64,000 nt of DNA from an uncultured Clostridia bacterium (GTDB lineage Bacteria > Bacillota > Clostridia > Oscillospirales > Acutalibacteraceae), in contig CAMZEH010000001.1 in assembly GCA_947305745.1 (NCBI GenBank), forward strand, positions 186,001-250,000, written 5' to 3'. Positions 18,401 to 29,600 of this stretch are shown in pieces; position 1 is the first letter of the stretch, and the number at the start of each line of letters is the position of its first letter. The notes beneath the pieces are model-generated. The model saw only the letters and a list, made by a program, of their open reading frames with translations. It searched no databases and was not told where the DNA came from. A program made the translations under genes and the position numbers.

Positions 18401-19152
18401 GATATGCTGCGAAGGCGCTTGGCTGGAAAATAGCTACACCTGTTTTCGATGGCGCACATGAAAGTGATATTTTCCAGTGTTTGAAAGATGCAGGATACGA
18501 TGAAAGCGGTAAGATTTGGCTTAAAGACGGGCGTACGGGCGAGTATTTCGATAACCCCGTAACGGTAGGATATATGTACTATCTAAAGCTTCACCACTTG
18601 GTCGACGATAAAATTCACGCACGTTCAACGGGACCATATTCGTTGGTTACGCAGCAGCCTCTCGGAGGTAAAGCGCAGTTCGGCGGACAAAGGTTCGGAG
18701 AAATGGAAGTTTGGGCGCTCGAAGCTTATGGCGCGGCTTATACGTTGCAAGAGATTTTGACGGTTAAGTCGGACGACGTCGTGGGCAGAGTCAAGATGTA
18801 TGAATCGATTGTAAAAGGTCAAAACGTGCCAAAACCCGGCATCCCGGAATCTTTTAAAGTTCTCATTAAAGAATTACAATCCATAGGCTTGGATTTGGCT
18901 GTCCTTGATAAAGATAATAACGAAGTGGATTTAAAGCGTGATTTTGACGAAGAAGACGATATGGGCATTTCGATTGAAAAAGATATAATCGGTTCGGAAG
19001 TTATGACCGCCGAAGACGAGTCAAATTGTACGATTGAAGAAGCCGATGAGCTTGACGATGATGACGCTGCCGGAGATTCGGATTTTGAATTCGATGATGA
19101 TGAGTATGATGGCGAAATCGAAGAAGAAAGCGGCGAAGACGGAGAATTATAA
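15418..19152 (+). CDS. rpoB: RNA polymerase beta subunit
   Basis: A 1244-residue core subunit of RNA polymerase. The rifampicin-binding region (about residues 487-515) reads [19 protein letters not shown] followed by [11 protein letters not shown]. The Asp, His and Ser positions that commonly mutate to resistance are wild type. [14 protein letters not shown] and the C-terminal [25 protein letters not shown] clamp-contact segment are intact. The last roughly 75 residues are an extremely acidic Asp/Glu tail beyond the conserved end. The ATG at 15418 is placed by the CGGAG site. A TTG three codons earlier is too close to it. It is co-transcribed with rpoC. Confidence 0.98.
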   Translation: MVNVKPVQLGNTTRMSFSKIDEVIKLPHLLEVQKDSYKWFLEEGLKEVFDDVSGITDYTGNLVLDFVDYTMDINHPNYDINECKERDSTYAAALRVTARLLNRETGQVKESEVFMGDFPIMTDSGTFIINGAERVVISQLVRSPGVYFKMEYDKGGKELFSSTIIPNRGAWLEYESDSNDIIYVRIDKNRKIPLTTFIRALGLGTDAEITEYFGDDEHILATIEKDACKNMEEALFEVYRKLRPGEPPTLENSQAHINSLLFDARRYDLSRVGRYKYNKKLAISNRIKGLELTRPIPNPLTGEIIANVGEVITEEKALEIENAGICMAYVKKDDKEIKIISNGMVDINKFVKFDAKAECGIREKVRFNILSEILASAKTQKDLKIAIKNRKDELVPKHIIIDDIFASINYMLCLSHGIGVTDDIDHLGNRRIRSVGELLQNQVRIGFSRLERVIRERMTLQAQDLEVITPNALINIRPIVAAIREFFGSSPLSQFMDQTNPLSELTHKRRLSSLGPGGLSRDRAGFEVRDVHYTHYGRMCPIETPEGANIGLISYLSTFAKVNEYGFVEAPFRRVDKKTGKVTDEVVYMTADEEDNYVVAQANEPLDKKGCFVHAKVNGRHRDQFVEVERSEVDFMDVSPKMVVSVATAMIPFLENDDATRALMGSNMQKQAVPLLTSEAPIVGTGMEYQAGVDSGVCVLAKEDGFVESVSADKIKVHYNSGVREEYELIKFARSNQSTCVNQVPIVSVGQQFKKGEVLADGPATDNGEISLGKNALIGFMTWEGYNYEDAVLISEKIVREDVYTSIHIEEYEIDSRDTKLGPEEITRDIPNVNEDLLKDLDENGIIRIGAEVRAGDILVGKVTPKGETELTAEERLLRAIFGEKAREVRDTSLRVPHGEYGVVVDVKVFTRENCKEELQPGVNQVVRCYIAQKRKISVGDKMAGRHGNKGVVSRILPVEDMPFLPDGTPLDIVLNPLGVPSRMNIGQVLEVHLGYAAKALGWKIATPVFDGAHESDIFQCLKDAGYDESGKIWLKDGRTGEYFDNPVTVGYMYYLKLHHLVDDKIHARSTGPYSLVTQQPLGGKAQFGGQRFGEMEVWALEAYGAAYTLQEILTVKSDDVVGRVKMYESIVKGQNVPKPGIPESFKVLIKELQSIGLDLAVLDKDNNEVDLKRDFDEEDDMGISIEKDIIGSEVMTAEDESNCTIEEADELDDDDAAGDSDFEFDDDEYDGEIEEESGEDGEL

Positions 19153-19247
19153 AATATTAAGGTTTAACAGCGGGGGTTCTGATATTTCCGCTGTAGTTGA
19201 AATTTAACTCGGTAAGCCGAGGCATAAAAAAACAAAGGGGTTGCGGT

Positions 19248-22200
19248 ATGGATTTTAATATTTTTGAATCAATAAAGATAGGGTTGGCGTCGCCCGATAA
19301 GATTAGAAGTTGGTCGTACGGTGAAGTAACGAAACCTGAAACAATAAACTATAGAACGCTCAAGCCGGAGACGGACGGACTTTTTTGTGAGCGAATTTTT
19401 GGACCGCAGAAAGATTGGGAATGTCACTGCGGAAAATATAAAAGAATTAGATATAAAGGTAAGATTTGCGATAGGTGCGGTGTTGAAGTAACTCGCTCCA
19501 AGGTTCGTCGTGAGCGCATGGGACACATTGAACTTGCGGCTCCCGTTTCGCATATTTGGTATTTTAAAGGTATTCCGTCAAGGATGGGTCTTATTCTCGA
19601 TATGTCTCCGAGAATGCTTGAAAAGGTACTCTATTTTGCGCTTTATGTCGTTATTGATCCGGGCGATGTAAAAGAGCTCTCCGCACAGCAGTTTTTGACG
19701 GAAAAAGAATATCAGGATATGCGTGAAAAATACGAGGACGATTTCGAAGCGGGTATGGGTGCCGAAGCTATAAAGAAACTTCTCGAAAAAATTGATCCCG
19801 AGACTCTTTCCGCGGAACTTAGAGAAGCCCTTGAAACGGCTACGGGACAAAAAAGAGTACGCCTTTTAAAACGGCTTGAAGCTGTGGAAGCGTTTAGAAT
19901 ATCAGGCAATCGTCCTGAATGGATGATTTTAGACGTGCTTCCTGTAATTCCGCCCGATTTGCGTCCGATGGTTCAGCTTGACGGCGGTAGATTTGCGACT
20001 TCTGACTTGAATGACCTCTATAGACGTGTAATCAATCGTAACAATCGTCTTAAACGTCTTATGGACTTGGGCGCGCCTGATATAATCGTGCGCAACGAAA
20101 AACGTATGCTTCAGGAGTCCGTAGACGCTCTTATAGATAACGGTCGCCGTGGCAGACCTGTCACCGGTCCGAATAATAGACCTCTTAAATCGCTTTCTGA
20201 CATGCTCAAAGGTAAGCAGGGCCGCTTTAGACAAAATCTTCTCGGTAAGCGCGTTGACTACTCAGGCCGTTCGGTTATCGTAGTCGGACCCGAGCTTAAG
20301 ATTTATCAGTGCGGACTCCCGAAAGAAATGGCACTCGAGCTTTTTAAACCGTTTGTAATGAAACGCCTTGTTGAAATCGGCGTTGTGAATAATATTAAAG
20401 CGGCGAGAAAAGCGGTTGATAGATGTAGACCCGAAGTCTGGGATGCGCTGGAAATTGTCATAAAAGGTCACCCTGTAATGCTCAACCGCGCTCCGACACT
20501 TCATAGACTTGGTATACAGGCATTTGAACCGGTTTTGGTTGAAGGGAGAGCACTTAAGCTCCATCCGCTCGTCTGTTCGGCGTTCAATGCGGACTTCGAC
20601 GGAGACCAAATGGCGGTTCACGTACCGCTCTCGGCTGAGGCGCAAGCAGAGGCACGTTTCTTGATGCTCGCATCAGGTAACCTCTTGAAACCTTCCGACG
20701 GACGTCCGGTTACGGTTCCGACTCAAGATATGGTTCTCGGTTCATATTATCTTACGCTTGATAAAAAAGGTGAAAAAGGCGAAGGCAAAGTTTTCAAAGA
20801 TTTTGACGAAGTCCTGATGGCATATGACGCAAAAGATATTACTTTGCATGCAAGTATAAAAGTTCGCCAGATTGTCGGCGGTAAGACAGTCTATATAGAA
20901 ACGACAGCAGGTAGAATTATTTTCAATAAACCTATTCCGCAAGATTTAGGATTTGTCGATAGAAGTACGCCCGAAAAGGCTAAAGATCTTGAAATTAATT
21001 TCTTGGTTGGCAAAAAGCAGCTTGGAAAAATCGTCGATGCGTGTATTAAAAAGCATGGAACACAAGTTACATCGCGCATTTTGGACGATATTAAAGCGCA
21101 AGGCTTTAAGTATTCGACTCGTGGTGCGATTACGGTTGCGGTTTGCGATGCCGTTATTCCGCCTGCAAAGAAAAAAATCTTGGCGAATTCCGAAAAAGAA
21201 ATTGATAACATCGTAAAAGATTATAGGCGCGGACTTATCTCCGACCAAGAGAGAAGAAATCACACGATTAAAGTTTGGGAGAAAGCGACCGATGATGTTT
21301 CTAAAGCACTGCAGGAAAATCTAGATAGATATAACCCTGTGTATATGATGGCGGATTCGGGAGCACGTGGTTCGATGAGCCAGATTAAGCAGCTCGCGGG
21401 TATGCGCGGACTTATAGCGAATACTTCGGGCGCGACGATAGAAGTCCCGATCAGAGGGAACTATCGTGAAGGCCTTAATATACTCGAATACTTCATCGCA
21501 TCTCGTGGTGCGCGTAAAGGTTCTACGGATACTTCGCTGCGTACGGCTGACTCGGGATATCTTACTCGTAGACTTGTCGATGTTTCGCAAGACGTTATTA
21601 TTCGTGAAGAAGATTGCGGTGCGACTTCGGGTATTACTGTTTTCGAAATCAAAGATGGCAAAGAATCGATTGAAAGCTTTAGCGAACGTTTAATCGGGAG
21701 ATATCTCTGCAGAGATTTTATCGATGCGAAAACCGGAGATGTCCTTGTTTCCAAGGATAAGATGATGGACGACCATGATGCAGAACTTATTATTTCGAGC
21801 GGAGTACAAAAAATTGAGATACGTTCGATTTTGAACTGTAAATCAAAGCAGGGCGTCTGTAAAAAATGTTACGGCTCCAACCTTGCAAATGGCTTGCCGG
21901 TTGCGGTTGGTGAGGCTGTCGGTATAATAGCGGCGCAGTCAATCGGTGAACCCGGTACTCAGCTTACGATGCGAACGTTCCACACGGGCGGTATCGCAGG
22001 CTCGGGAGATATTACACAAGGTTTGCCACGTGTTGAAGAACTTTTCGAAGGCCGTAAGCCTAAGCGTTTGGCTATGATAACAGAAATCGGCGGAACGGTT
22101 AGAATCGAAGAAATAAAGAAGAATAAAAATGTTGTTGTGTTTGATGAAAAATCAGGTGAAGAGCGCTCGTATCTCGTGCCTTTTGGTTCGCATATTTGCG

Positions 22201-22838
22201 TCGAAGACGGAGATTTAATCGAGGCGGGCACCCCAATTACAGAAGGATCCGTAAATCCGCACGATATTCTTGCGGTTAAGGGCGCAGAGGCCGTGGAAGC
22301 CTATCTTATTCAAGAAGTTCAAAGAGTTTACAGAATGCAGGGCGTTGATATCAACGATAAACATATTGAAGTCATCGTAAGGCAGATGATGCGTAAAGTT
22401 CGCGTAGATGAGCCGGGCGATACACATCTCATCCAAAATTCTGTGATCGATAAATCTGAATTTATAACTGCGAATGATGAGATTGAGGCCAGACAAAAAG
22501 CCGGAGAAACCGAACTTGAGAAAGCGTGCTGTACGCCGATACTTCTTGGTATTACAAAAGCGTCGCTCGCAACGGATTCGTTCCTTTCGGCGGCATCGTT
22601 CCAGGAAACAACGCGCGTACTCACTGAGGCGGCTATTAAAGGTAAGGTCGATCCGCTGACGGGTCTTAAGGAGAATGTAATCATAGGTAAACTGTTGCCT
22701 GCAGGAACGGGCGTGCCTTGTTATAGCGATGTTCAAATTGAAAAAGTAATTACTGAAGAGCCGAAACATTTTGATGAGGAACATAATGCCCCATTAGAAG
22801 ATGCTTCGAGTGAGTTTTTGGGCAACATAAACATATAA
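19248..22838 (+). CDS. rpoC: RNA polymerase beta' subunit
   Basis: A 1196-residue subunit holding the catalytic magnesium loop [12 protein letters not shown] (about residue 446). The N-terminal zinc ribbon is [20 protein letters not shown] (about 58-77), and the second zinc site is [13 protein letters not shown] (about 862-880). The trigger-loop region includes [16 protein letters not shown]. The start is the ATG after GGGGTTGCGG. The frame continues 17 codons upstream without a suitable ribosome site. It lies 95 nt after rpoB and is followed by a strong terminator. Confidence 0.98.
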   Translation: MDFNIFESIKIGLASPDKIRSWSYGEVTKPETINYRTLKPETDGLFCERIFGPQKDWECHCGKYKRIRYKGKICDRCGVEVTRSKVRRERMGHIELAAPVSHIWYFKGIPSRMGLILDMSPRMLEKVLYFALYVVIDPGDVKELSAQQFLTEKEYQDMREKYEDDFEAGMGAEAIKKLLEKIDPETLSAELREALETATGQKRVRLLKRLEAVEAFRISGNRPEWMILDVLPVIPPDLRPMVQLDGGRFATSDLNDLYRRVINRNNRLKRLMDLGAPDIIVRNEKRMLQESVDALIDNGRRGRPVTGPNNRPLKSLSDMLKGKQGRFRQNLLGKRVDYSGRSVIVVGPELKIYQCGLPKEMALELFKPFVMKRLVEIGVVNNIKAARKAVDRCRPEVWDALEIVIKGHPVMLNRAPTLHRLGIQAFEPVLVEGRALKLHPLVCSAFNADFDGDQMAVHVPLSAEAQAEARFLMLASGNLLKPSDGRPVTVPTQDMVLGSYYLTLDKKGEKGEGKVFKDFDEVLMAYDAKDITLHASIKVRQIVGGKTVYIETTAGRIIFNKPIPQDLGFVDRSTPEKAKDLEINFLVGKKQLGKIVDACIKKHGTQVTSRILDDIKAQGFKYSTRGAITVAVCDAVIPPAKKKILANSEKEIDNIVKDYRRGLISDQERRNHTIKVWEKATDDVSKALQENLDRYNPVYMMADSGARGSMSQIKQLAGMRGLIANTSGATIEVPIRGNYREGLNILEYFIASRGARKGSTDTSLRTADSGYLTRRLVDVSQDVIIREEDCGATSGITVFEIKDGKESIESFSERLIGRYLCRDFIDAKTGDVLVSKDKMMDDHDAELIISSGVQKIEIRSILNCKSKQGVCKKCYGSNLANGLPVAVGEAVGIIAAQSIGEPGTQLTMRTFHTGGIAGSGDITQGLPRVEELFEGRKPKRLAMITEIGGTVRIEEIKKNKNVVVFDEKSGEERSYLVPFGSHICVEDGDLIEAGTPITEGSVNPHDILAVKGAEAVEAYLIQEVQRVYRMQGVDINDKHIEVIVRQMMRKVRVDEPGDTHLIQNSVIDKSEFITANDEIEARQKAGETELEKACCTPILLGITKASLATDSFLSAASFQETTRVLTEAAIKGKVDPLTGLKENVIIGKLLPAGTGVPCYSDVQIEKVITEEPKHFDEEHNAPLEDASSEFLGNINI

Positions 22839-22858
22839 TTTTTTCATTCTTTATAACT

Positions 22859-22896
22859 AAGTCGGTATATAATTATCTGTACCGACTTATTTTTAT
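22859..22896 (+). terminator. Terminator of rpoBC
   Basis: A perfect 9-bp stem AAGTCGGTA / TACCGACTT with a 12-nt loop, followed by ATTTTTATT. Confidence 0.85.
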
Positions 22897-22927
22897 TATC
22901 TACGAAATTGTTTTGGGAGTTATTGCT

Positions 22928-24247
22928 GTGAAATATTTGAAATTATTTTTTTGCGTAGTCTTATCGTCCGTTTTGGGCGTTAGCGGCATTTTTGCCATTT
23001 CTTTTTATAATGAGCCTTTGAATTCAGAGTCAGTTTACGTTGTGAATGAAAACACAGGGCTACCTATTATCGAAAAAAACATACATCAGAAAAGAAGTCC
23101 TGCATCCCTTACGAAAATTATGACTTTTATAGTGGCATACGAAAACGTTCAAAATATTGCGGATACCAAAGTCAAAGTCGGTCAGGAAGTCTTAGATTTG
23201 GTCGACCCCGATAGTTCGGGTGTGCATTTAAAAGCGGGCGAAGAAATATCAGTTCTTGATTTAATGCACTGCATTTTGATTTGTTCGTCGGGCCATGCCG
23301 CCAATGTTTTGGCTGATTACGTCGGAGATGGCGATATACATAGTTTTGTGGATAAGATGAACGCAAAAGCCGAAGAAATAGGTTGCGAAAATACGCATTT
23401 TGCAAATCCCGACGGAATATATTCGGATAATCAATACTCAACAGCTTTTGATATGTACAAAATCACTCAGTATGCTCGAAATATCCCAACTTTCAATACC
23501 ATTACTTCAATGTGTGAATACAGATGTTTCGGCGACGAGCGTGACCCGATAATTACTACCAACTACACAATGGACGTAAAGCGTGGCGGCGGGTATTATT
23601 GCCCCTATGTTAGGGGAATTAAGACGGGATATACAAAAGAGGCGGGCAGATGTCTTATTTCGCGCGGTGAAAGTTGCGGTGTAACTTACATATCGGTAGT
23701 TATGGGAGGCCCTGTGGAAGATGAAAGCGGTAAGCCTATAAATTCAAACTTGGCGATGATAGATACCAAAAAAATATACAATTGGATCTACCGAAATTTA
23801 AGCTTTGAAAAGCTTTATCCAAAAGATTTTCCTGTTGTGGAAATAGCTTTAAAATACGTTTGGGGGGTTGACAAACTGCTTCTTCGCCCCGAAAAAGATT
23901 TTTTTGCAATCATACCGGCTGATTTCAAAAAGGAAGATATCGTAATAAAAACCCAAGCCCCCGAATTTGTTGAAGCTACCGTCAAAGAAGGCGACGTCCT
24001 AGGTAATGCGGAAGTTTTTTATAAAGGAGAATGGCTCGGCAGTTTTAAGCTTGTTTCTCCGAAGACATATAAAAGAAATCTGTTTGTTCAGTTTGTTGAC
24101 TTTTTAAAAAAATTATTTTCAAATCCAATGTTTATAATTTTGTTTGTTATAGTTTTAATTTTTGCGGTATTTTATGTAGCGGCGATGATCAAAGCCGCAC
24201 GTAGAAGGAGATATCGCCGCAAAGTGCGAAGATTCCGAAGGAAATAA
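22928..24247 (+). CDS. D-alanyl-D-alanine carboxypeptidase (PBP5-like), SxN motif altered
   Basis: A 439-residue penicillin-binding protein that trims the terminal D-Ala of peptidoglycan stem peptides outside the membrane. GTG at 22928 has GGGAG 8 nt upstream and begins directly with the signal peptide. A TTG five codons earlier lies upstream of that site. The active-site S-L-T-K is at about residue 60-63 and K-T-G at about 232-235. The second motif, normally SxN (often SGND), reads S-G-H (about 121-123). A C-terminal beta domain is followed by a membrane helix (about 395-420) and a very basic tail (RRRRYRRKVRRFRRK) that stays in the cytoplasm. A helical membrane anchor with such a tail differs from the amphipathic anchor of classic PBP5. 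Confidence 0.88.
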   Translation: MKYLKLFFCVVLSSVLGVSGIFAISFYNEPLNSESVYVVNENTGLPIIEKNIHQKRSPASLTKIMTFIVAYENVQNIADTKVKVGQEVLDLVDPDSSGVHLKAGEEISVLDLMHCILICSSGHAANVLADYVGDGDIHSFVDKMNAKAEEIGCENTHFANPDGIYSDNQYSTAFDMYKITQYARNIPTFNTITSMCEYRCFGDERDPIITTNYTMDVKRGGGYYCPYVRGIKTGYTKEAGRCLISRGESCGVTYISVVMGGPVEDESGKPINSNLAMIDTKKIYNWIYRNLSFEKLYPKDFPVVEIALKYVWGVDKLLLRPEKDFFAIIPADFKKEDIVIKTQAPEFVEATVKEGDVLGNAEVFYKGEWLGSFKLVSPKTYKRNLFVQFVDFLKKLFSNPMFIILFVIVLIFAVFYVAAMIKAARRRRYRRKVRRFRRK

Positions 24248-24335
24248 AGTGATAGAGCGGTAAATTTTTAGAATATTTATGCCCCGCGTTGTCATATAGA
24301 TGTTTATGTATATTACAAACTGGAGGGCGTAAAAA

Positions 24336-25277
24336 ATGATAGAATTTTATCCCGAAGGGCGATTGATTGATAGCTCGGAAAATAGGAGCTATATGCAAAG
24401 CCCCTCCGGGCTCGTTGAGGCATACAGTAGCGGAAAAATTTTAGAAGCACGAGCGATAATTTGCGATAGTTCGCATAATTTGATTGTTGATCTAGGGTGC
24501 ATGAAGGGTATAATCCCCCGCGAAGAAGGTGCGGTGGGCATTAGAGAAGGTACCGTTCGAGATATAGCGGTAATTTCGAAGGTGAATCGTGCGGTAAGTT
24601 TTGTAATAACTGATTTCACGAAAAACGATAACGGCGAAGATGTTGCGGTTTTATCACGGCGAAAGGCTCAGGAAATTTGCATGGAAAAATATATCAGAAA
24701 TCTTTTGCCCGGGGATATAATTCCGGCAAGAGTTACGCATATGGAAAACTTTGGCGTTTTTGCGGATATAGGCTGCGGAGTTGTTTCATTTTTGCCGATA
24801 GATACGCTTTCCATTTCACGCATAGCCCACCCAAAAGAGCGTTTTCGTATAGGAATGGATATAAAAGCTGTGGTGAAATACTTAGAGGGCGATCGCGTAC
24901 ATCTAACTCATAAAGAACTTTTAGGGACATGGGAAGAAAATGCAAATTTGTTTTCTATCGGAGAGACGGTCAGCGGAATAGTACGCTCCGTAGAAGATTA
25001 TGGGGTTTTCGTAGAGCTTACTCCAAATTTAGCGGGTCTTGCCGAACCGTGCCCGGACGCAGTGGAGGGCCAACAAGTCAGTGTCTATATAAAGAATATC
25101 GTCCCGGATAAGATGAAAATTAAGCTTGTTATAATTGATGTTTTTGAAAGCTCCCCTGCGCAGACGCCGCTAAAATATTTTTATAAAGGCACACATATGG
25201 ATAGTTTTTTATATTCGCCTGAAAACAGTGTCAAAATTATCGAAACGCGGTTCGAACCTTGCCTTTGCCACAGTTGA
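24336..25277 (+). CDS. S1 RNA-binding repeat protein
   Basis: A 313-residue cytosolic protein with three S1-type OB folds. The first, divergent one is at about 34-104. The second is at about 123-193 (GDIIPARVTHMENFGVFADIGCGVVSFLP). The third is at about 207-268 (GETVSGIVRSVEDYGVFVELTPNLAGLAE). The layout resembles the short ribosomal-protein-S1-like proteins of Clostridia, which bind mRNA, though a direct ribosomal role is not assured. The C-terminal 40 residues are not S1-like. The ATG follows TGGAGGG. It lies alone between the carboxypeptidase gene and a terminator. Confidence 0.83.
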   Translation: MIEFYPEGRLIDSSENRSYMQSPSGLVEAYSSGKILEARAIICDSSHNLIVDLGCMKGIIPREEGAVGIREGTVRDIAVISKVNRAVSFVITDFTKNDNGEDVAVLSRRKAQEICMEKYIRNLLPGDIIPARVTHMENFGVFADIGCGVVSFLPIDTLSISRIAHPKERFRIGMDIKAVVKYLEGDRVHLTHKELLGTWEENANLFSIGETVSGIVRSVEDYGVFVELTPNLAGLAEPCPDAVEGQQVSVYIKNIVPDKMKIKLVIIDVFESSPAQTPLKYFYKGTHMDSFLYSPENSVKIIETRFEPCLCHS

Positions 25278-25308
25278 TTAGTTAAAATAATATAAAAATT
25301 AAAAATGT

Positions 25309-25336
25309 AACCCTGCCGGGGAGCGGTAGGGTTTTT
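25309..25336 (+). terminator. Terminator after the S1-repeat gene
   Basis: CCCTGCC / GGTAGGG (one G-T), 7-nt loop, then TTTTT. Confidence 0.75.
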
Positions 25337-25345
25337 AAGCTTCCC

Positions 25346-25404
25346 TTAAATTTATCTAAAATTTTAAAAAACACATTGACGTTATATATATATATATATA
25401 TAAT
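25346..25404 (+). promoter_or_regulatory. Shared orphan-gene promoter module, copy C (17-nt TA spacer)
   Basis: A box starting TTAAATTTATCTAAAATTTT (25346-25375, 30 nt) is directly followed by TTGACG (25376-25381). A 17-nt spacer that is almost pure (TA)n comes next, then TATAAT (25399-25404) and GTACACAAATC. This is the best-formed copy of the module. Confidence 0.75.
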
Positions 25405-25466
25405 GTACACAAATCACGAGAGTGGTTTTGAGTTTTATATTTTAATTTTAGAAAGGATTGATTTTT

Positions 25467-25955
25467 ATGCCTAACTCAATCAAAGATGATTTTGAAACTT
25501 TTGAAAAGAATTACTCCAGGTGGAACTCAAATCCTGCATTTAAACCCAAAGCATTGTTTGCGTTGGACGTTGTGCGGGGTCAGCTTTCTACTACCCATGC
25601 AACTGCTGCGGAATATGAAAATTTTATAGACTCCACCCATGAGTTTTTAAATGACAATGACGTTATAGAAATGTTTAAGAATAAAAAATTCAGCGAAGAA
25701 AAATACGCTCAATTGTATACAGCTGTGCGGGCGTATTTCCCCAAAATAGTAACTGGTACGAGTCATAACAGTACAGAAATGTTCCAAACAGCGGACGGGT
25801 TACGAAAAAGCTTTAGAGGGCAACGTATTAGTGCAAGAATTAGCAGTACGACGTACCCTGCTTTTCCGGTTCCCGTGCCGCAACAGATAATAGATTTCTA
25901 TGACGCCTGTGCCAACATAGCATACTGGCTTGTGTGTATGAATCCGCCAAGATAA
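25467..25955 (+). CDS. Orphan protein of unknown function under the shared promoter module
   Basis: A 162-residue protein, probably cytosolic and helical, with no signal peptide, membrane helix or domain that I recognise. The N-terminal part is charged, and the C-terminus is more hydrophobic with two cysteines (CANIAYWLVC). The ATG is chosen because AGAAAGGA is well spaced for it. The in-frame TTG three codons upstream is not. The leader AGAAAGGATTGATTTTTATG is identical to that of the small gene ending at 2975. It is a monocistronic cassette with the shared promoter in front and a strong bidirectional terminator behind. Confidence 0.7.
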   Translation: MPNSIKDDFETFEKNYSRWNSNPAFKPKALFALDVVRGQLSTTHATAAEYENFIDSTHEFLNDNDVIEMFKNKKFSEEKYAQLYTAVRAYFPKIVTGTSHNSTEMFQTADGLRKSFRGQRISARISSTTYPAFPVPVPQQIIDFYDACANIAYWLVCMNPPR

Positions 25956-25981
25956 ATGCAACTAACTTGTTTGAAATTAAG

Positions 25982-26010
25982 AATCCCTGCCGTTTTACGG
26001 CAGGGATTTT
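25982..26010. terminator. Bidirectional terminator
   Basis: A perfect 11-bp stem AATCCCTGCCG / CGGCAGGGATT with loop TTTTA, and T-rich flanks toward the plus side. It serves the converging orphan gene and GNAT gene. Confidence 0.8.
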
Positions 26011-26022
26011 GTGTAAATCGGA

Positions 26023-26490
26023 CTATAATTTTTTAAGCATTCCCAAATTTTCCCCGTCGTCTCCTTCAAATAAATCCAAAATGGTTGTGAATCCCAAACG
26101 ATGATAAAGCTTCAGCGCACGGAAATTGGAGAGGAGTACTACCAGCGAAATTTCAGAGTAACCATTTTTTTTGCAATATCCAAAGATGTGGTCACATAGA
26201 AGCGACCCTATGCCTTGACCACGGCATTCAGGTTTTACATGCAGGTGTGAGAGATATATGCGCTCGTTCGGGATCGTAAAATTTTCATATTCTCCGTTAA
26301 AAACCAAGCTGCCTTCGCCCAAAAAACCTCCGTTTTCATTTTTGCAAATAAACGTAATTCTGTTACCATTTTTTATATCATTATAAAATTTGTCTTTGTG
26401 TTTAGGGTCACTTTGCATGTCCCAAATGTTTTGGCATTTTTCGAAGTCCTCTAAATTCAATTTCTCGATACTTAATTTGGCATCATTCAT
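26023..26490 (-). CDS. GNAT-family N-acetyltransferase
   Basis: A 155-residue single-domain acetyltransferase. The acetyl-CoA loop is visible as CRGQGIGSLLCDHI (about 95-108), preceded by the beta-strand segment IYLSHLHVKPE and followed by NFRALKLYHRLGFT, which is the usual last motif. It transfers an acetyl group from acetyl-CoA to an amine. The substrate (small molecule, protein or drug) cannot be read from the sequence. The ATG follows GGGAG. It is monocistronic. Confidence 0.85.
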   Translation of the reverse strand: MNDAKLSIEKLNLEDFEKCQNIWDMQSDPKHKDKFYNDIKNGNRITFICKNENGGFLGEGSLVFNGEYENFTIPNERIYLSHLHVKPECRGQGIGSLLCDHIFGYCKKNGYSEISLVVLLSNFRALKLYHRLGFTTILDLFEGDDGENLGMLKKL

Positions 26491-26580
26491 CAGCGATTTC
26501 TCCCTTTTTACTTAATAGACACAAATATTTTGTCCATGATTATGATTTTATACTGATATAAATAATATTTCAACCTTATT

Positions 26581-26615
26581 TAAAATAAAAATCCTCTATT
26601 ATAAGAATAGAGGAT
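26581..26615 (-). terminator. Terminator of the proS-mazG-nifJ cluster
   Basis: A perfect 10-bp stem ATCCTCTATT / AATAGAGGAT with a 5-nt loop, followed on the minus strand by TTTTATTTTA. Confidence 0.8.
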
Positions 26616-26629
26616 GGTTTTATTGTTTT

Positions 26630-29600
26630 TTATATTTTAAAACGGTTTTCAGTTCTGAAAAAATCTTCCACTTTAATCACAGGGGTTTTCGAGTCTCTTT
26701 GTAACGGATTTTCTTCAAGTTCTTTTTTACGCGGATCAAACCTGAGAAGCTCCCAATATCCCGATTGAACTGCTTGTTTCGCGGAGAGCAAACTGTTTTT
26801 CATTCCGCCTTTTATGCCGTGATTAATGCATGGGGAATAGGCGATTATTATCGATGGGCCGTTGTAGCTTTCCGCCTCAACAAAAGCTTTAATGCACTGA
26901 TTAAAATCAGCCCCCAGCGCCACTTTTGCTACGTAAACATAACCGTAAGTCATCGCGATTGATGCCAGATCTTTTTTCGGCGTTTTTTTGCCCGATGAAG
27001 CGAATTTGGCCGTTGCTCCTTTAGGCGTTGCTTTCGACGCTTGGCCACCGGTATTTGAATATAATTCAGTGTCAAATACAAGGATATTGACATTTTCGCC
27101 CGATGCAAGCACGTGATCAAGCCCGCCAAAACCTATATCATAAGCCCAGCCGTCGCCGCCGAACATCCAAATGGACTTTGTCGCGATGTCGTTTTTGTTT
27201 TGCTTGATGAATTCTGCCAAATCGCTCGGAACGTCCAAACTACTTTCCCTATTTTTAAAATAATCAATAAGTTTTTGCGCCGGGATTTGGTTTTTTGACG
27301 GACTGTTTATTGTGTCAAGATATTCTTTACAAATGCTTACAAGTTCAGTATTTGTGGTCGAATCCATAATTTTTTGAATTTTCTCAGAAATAATTTTTTG
27401 TTTTGCTTTTTGAGCTAGTAGCATACCATAGCCAAATTCTGCATTGTCCTCGAAAAGTGAATTCGCCCATGCGGGGCCTTTATGTTTATTATTAACAGTA
27501 TACGGTGACGACGGAAACGAGCCGCCCCAAATTGACGAACAACCTGTTGCGTTTGCGATTAGCATTCTGTCGCCAAAAAGATTGACCGCAAGCTTGGCAT
27601 AAGGAGTTTCTCCGCAGCCTGCGCAGGCACCTGAGAATTCCAAAAGGTTTTCCTTAAACTGCACGCCTTTTATTGTATTTTCTTTAAATTTCTTGAAGAT
27701 GTCCGGCTTTCGTTTTAGTGTTTCGCAGTAGTCAAAGATATTTTGCCCGTCATCTTTTGACGTGGCTTTGACCATTTCGAGCGCTTTTTTGCTTTTCATT
27801 CCGGGGCAAGCATAGACGCAGTTTTCACAGCCCGTACAATCTTCGGCGGAAATAATTATTGCAAAATTTAAGTTTGGAAAGCCGAGCATTTTTTTCGATT
27901 TCATAACGTTTTGGGCGTTTTTGAGTTCGTTATCGGTGAGAACGGCAGAGCGTATCACCCCATGCGGACAAACGAGCGAACAAAATCCGCACTGGATGCA
28001 GTTTTCAGGTATCCAGCTGGGAATAAAATTAGCGGTGCCGCGTTTTTCAAATTTTGAAGTACCGGGCGGAATTTTTCCGTCGGCAAATTTGGTGAATGCC
28101 GAAACAGGTATGCTGTTTCCTTGTTTTTTGCCTATAGGCTCGGCGATATTTTCCATAAATTTTTGCAGCTCGGAGTTTTCAATTTTATCGAACGCGGAAT
28201 GTGGATTTTCTACGCTTATATTCGCCCAAGAATTAGGAATATTTATTTTTTTGACGTTTTCCATACCTTGCTTAGCGGCTTGACAGTTTATTTTTACTAC
28301 GTTTTCGCCCTTTTTGGAATATGTTTTCGATATGGCATCTTTTATTAAGTTTAGAGCGTTATTTTCTTCCATTATACCCGTTATTTTGAAAAACGCAGCC
28401 TGAAGTGCCGTATTCACTCTGCCGCCAAGGCCGATATTCTCGCTTATTTTAGCTGCATCAAGTGTGTAGAATTCTATGTCTTTTTCAGCTATGTATTTTT
28501 TGATTTTTGCGGGCAAAAATTTCCCGAGTTCGTCAGCATCCCAAGCGCAGTTAAGCAGAAATTTTCCGTTAGGTTTTAAGTCTTTCAAAATGTCATATTT
28601 ATAGATATATTCAGGCGTGTGACAAGCCACAAAATCCGCTTTGTCTACATAATAAGTTGATTTAATGGGATTACCGCCGAAACGGAGATGAGAAATTGTA
28701 ACCCCACCCGATTTTTTGGAATCATATTCGAAAAATCCCTGAACATATTTGTTCGTATTGTCGCCTATAATTTTAATCGTATTTTTCGCAGCTCCGATAG
28801 TGCCATCAGAGCCGATCCCCCAGAATTTACACGAAAAAGTATTATTTGGAGTGCTGTCTATTTTAGATTTTACTTCCAGCGATAAATTTGTGACGTCATC
28901 GTTAATTCCGATAGTAAAGACGTTTTTCGGGTTTTCGGATTCCATATTTTCATACACAGCCAAAATTTGTGACGGGGTGGTATTTTTAGAACTGAGACCA
29001 TATCTTCCCGAAAAGATTTCTATATTCTTTATATTTAAATGATTAAGCGCCGCCAAAACATCTAAAAATAGGGGTTCTCCGCTTGCTCCCGCTTCTTTTG
29101 TACGGTCCAAGACGGTTATTTTTTTAGTGCCTTTTGGTAGTGCTTTAAGAAGATGCTCAGCTGAAAACGGGCGATATAATCTTACTTTTATAAGCCCTAA
29201 TTTTTCGCCTTTTTGCCCGAGGTAATCTATGGTTTCCTCGATTGTTTCGCAAACCGAACCCATAGCGATTATTATATTTTCGGCATTTGTGTCGCCGTAA
29301 TATTCGAAAGGCTTATAATTTGTATTGGCGATCTCGTTTATTGCCGACATATAATTTTCTACGATGCCAGGTACTTTTTGATAGTAAATATTAGAAGCCT
29401 CTCTATTTTGGAAATACACATCATCATTTTGAGCCGTGCCGCCAAGATGTGGATTTTCGGGGTTTAAAGCACGATTTTTGAATTTTTGAAGTTCTTCGTA
29501 ATCGACTAAGTTTTTTAAATCTTCGTAGTCAAGCAAATTGATTTTTTGTATCTCGTGAGAAGTCCGAAAGCCGTCAAAGAAGTGTAAAAAAGGGACATGA

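Noticed and set aside
25382..25402. TA repeats as simple microsatellites without function
   Set aside because: In three loci they occupy exactly the -35 to -10 spacer next to the same conserved box, so a promoter role is more likely than chance.
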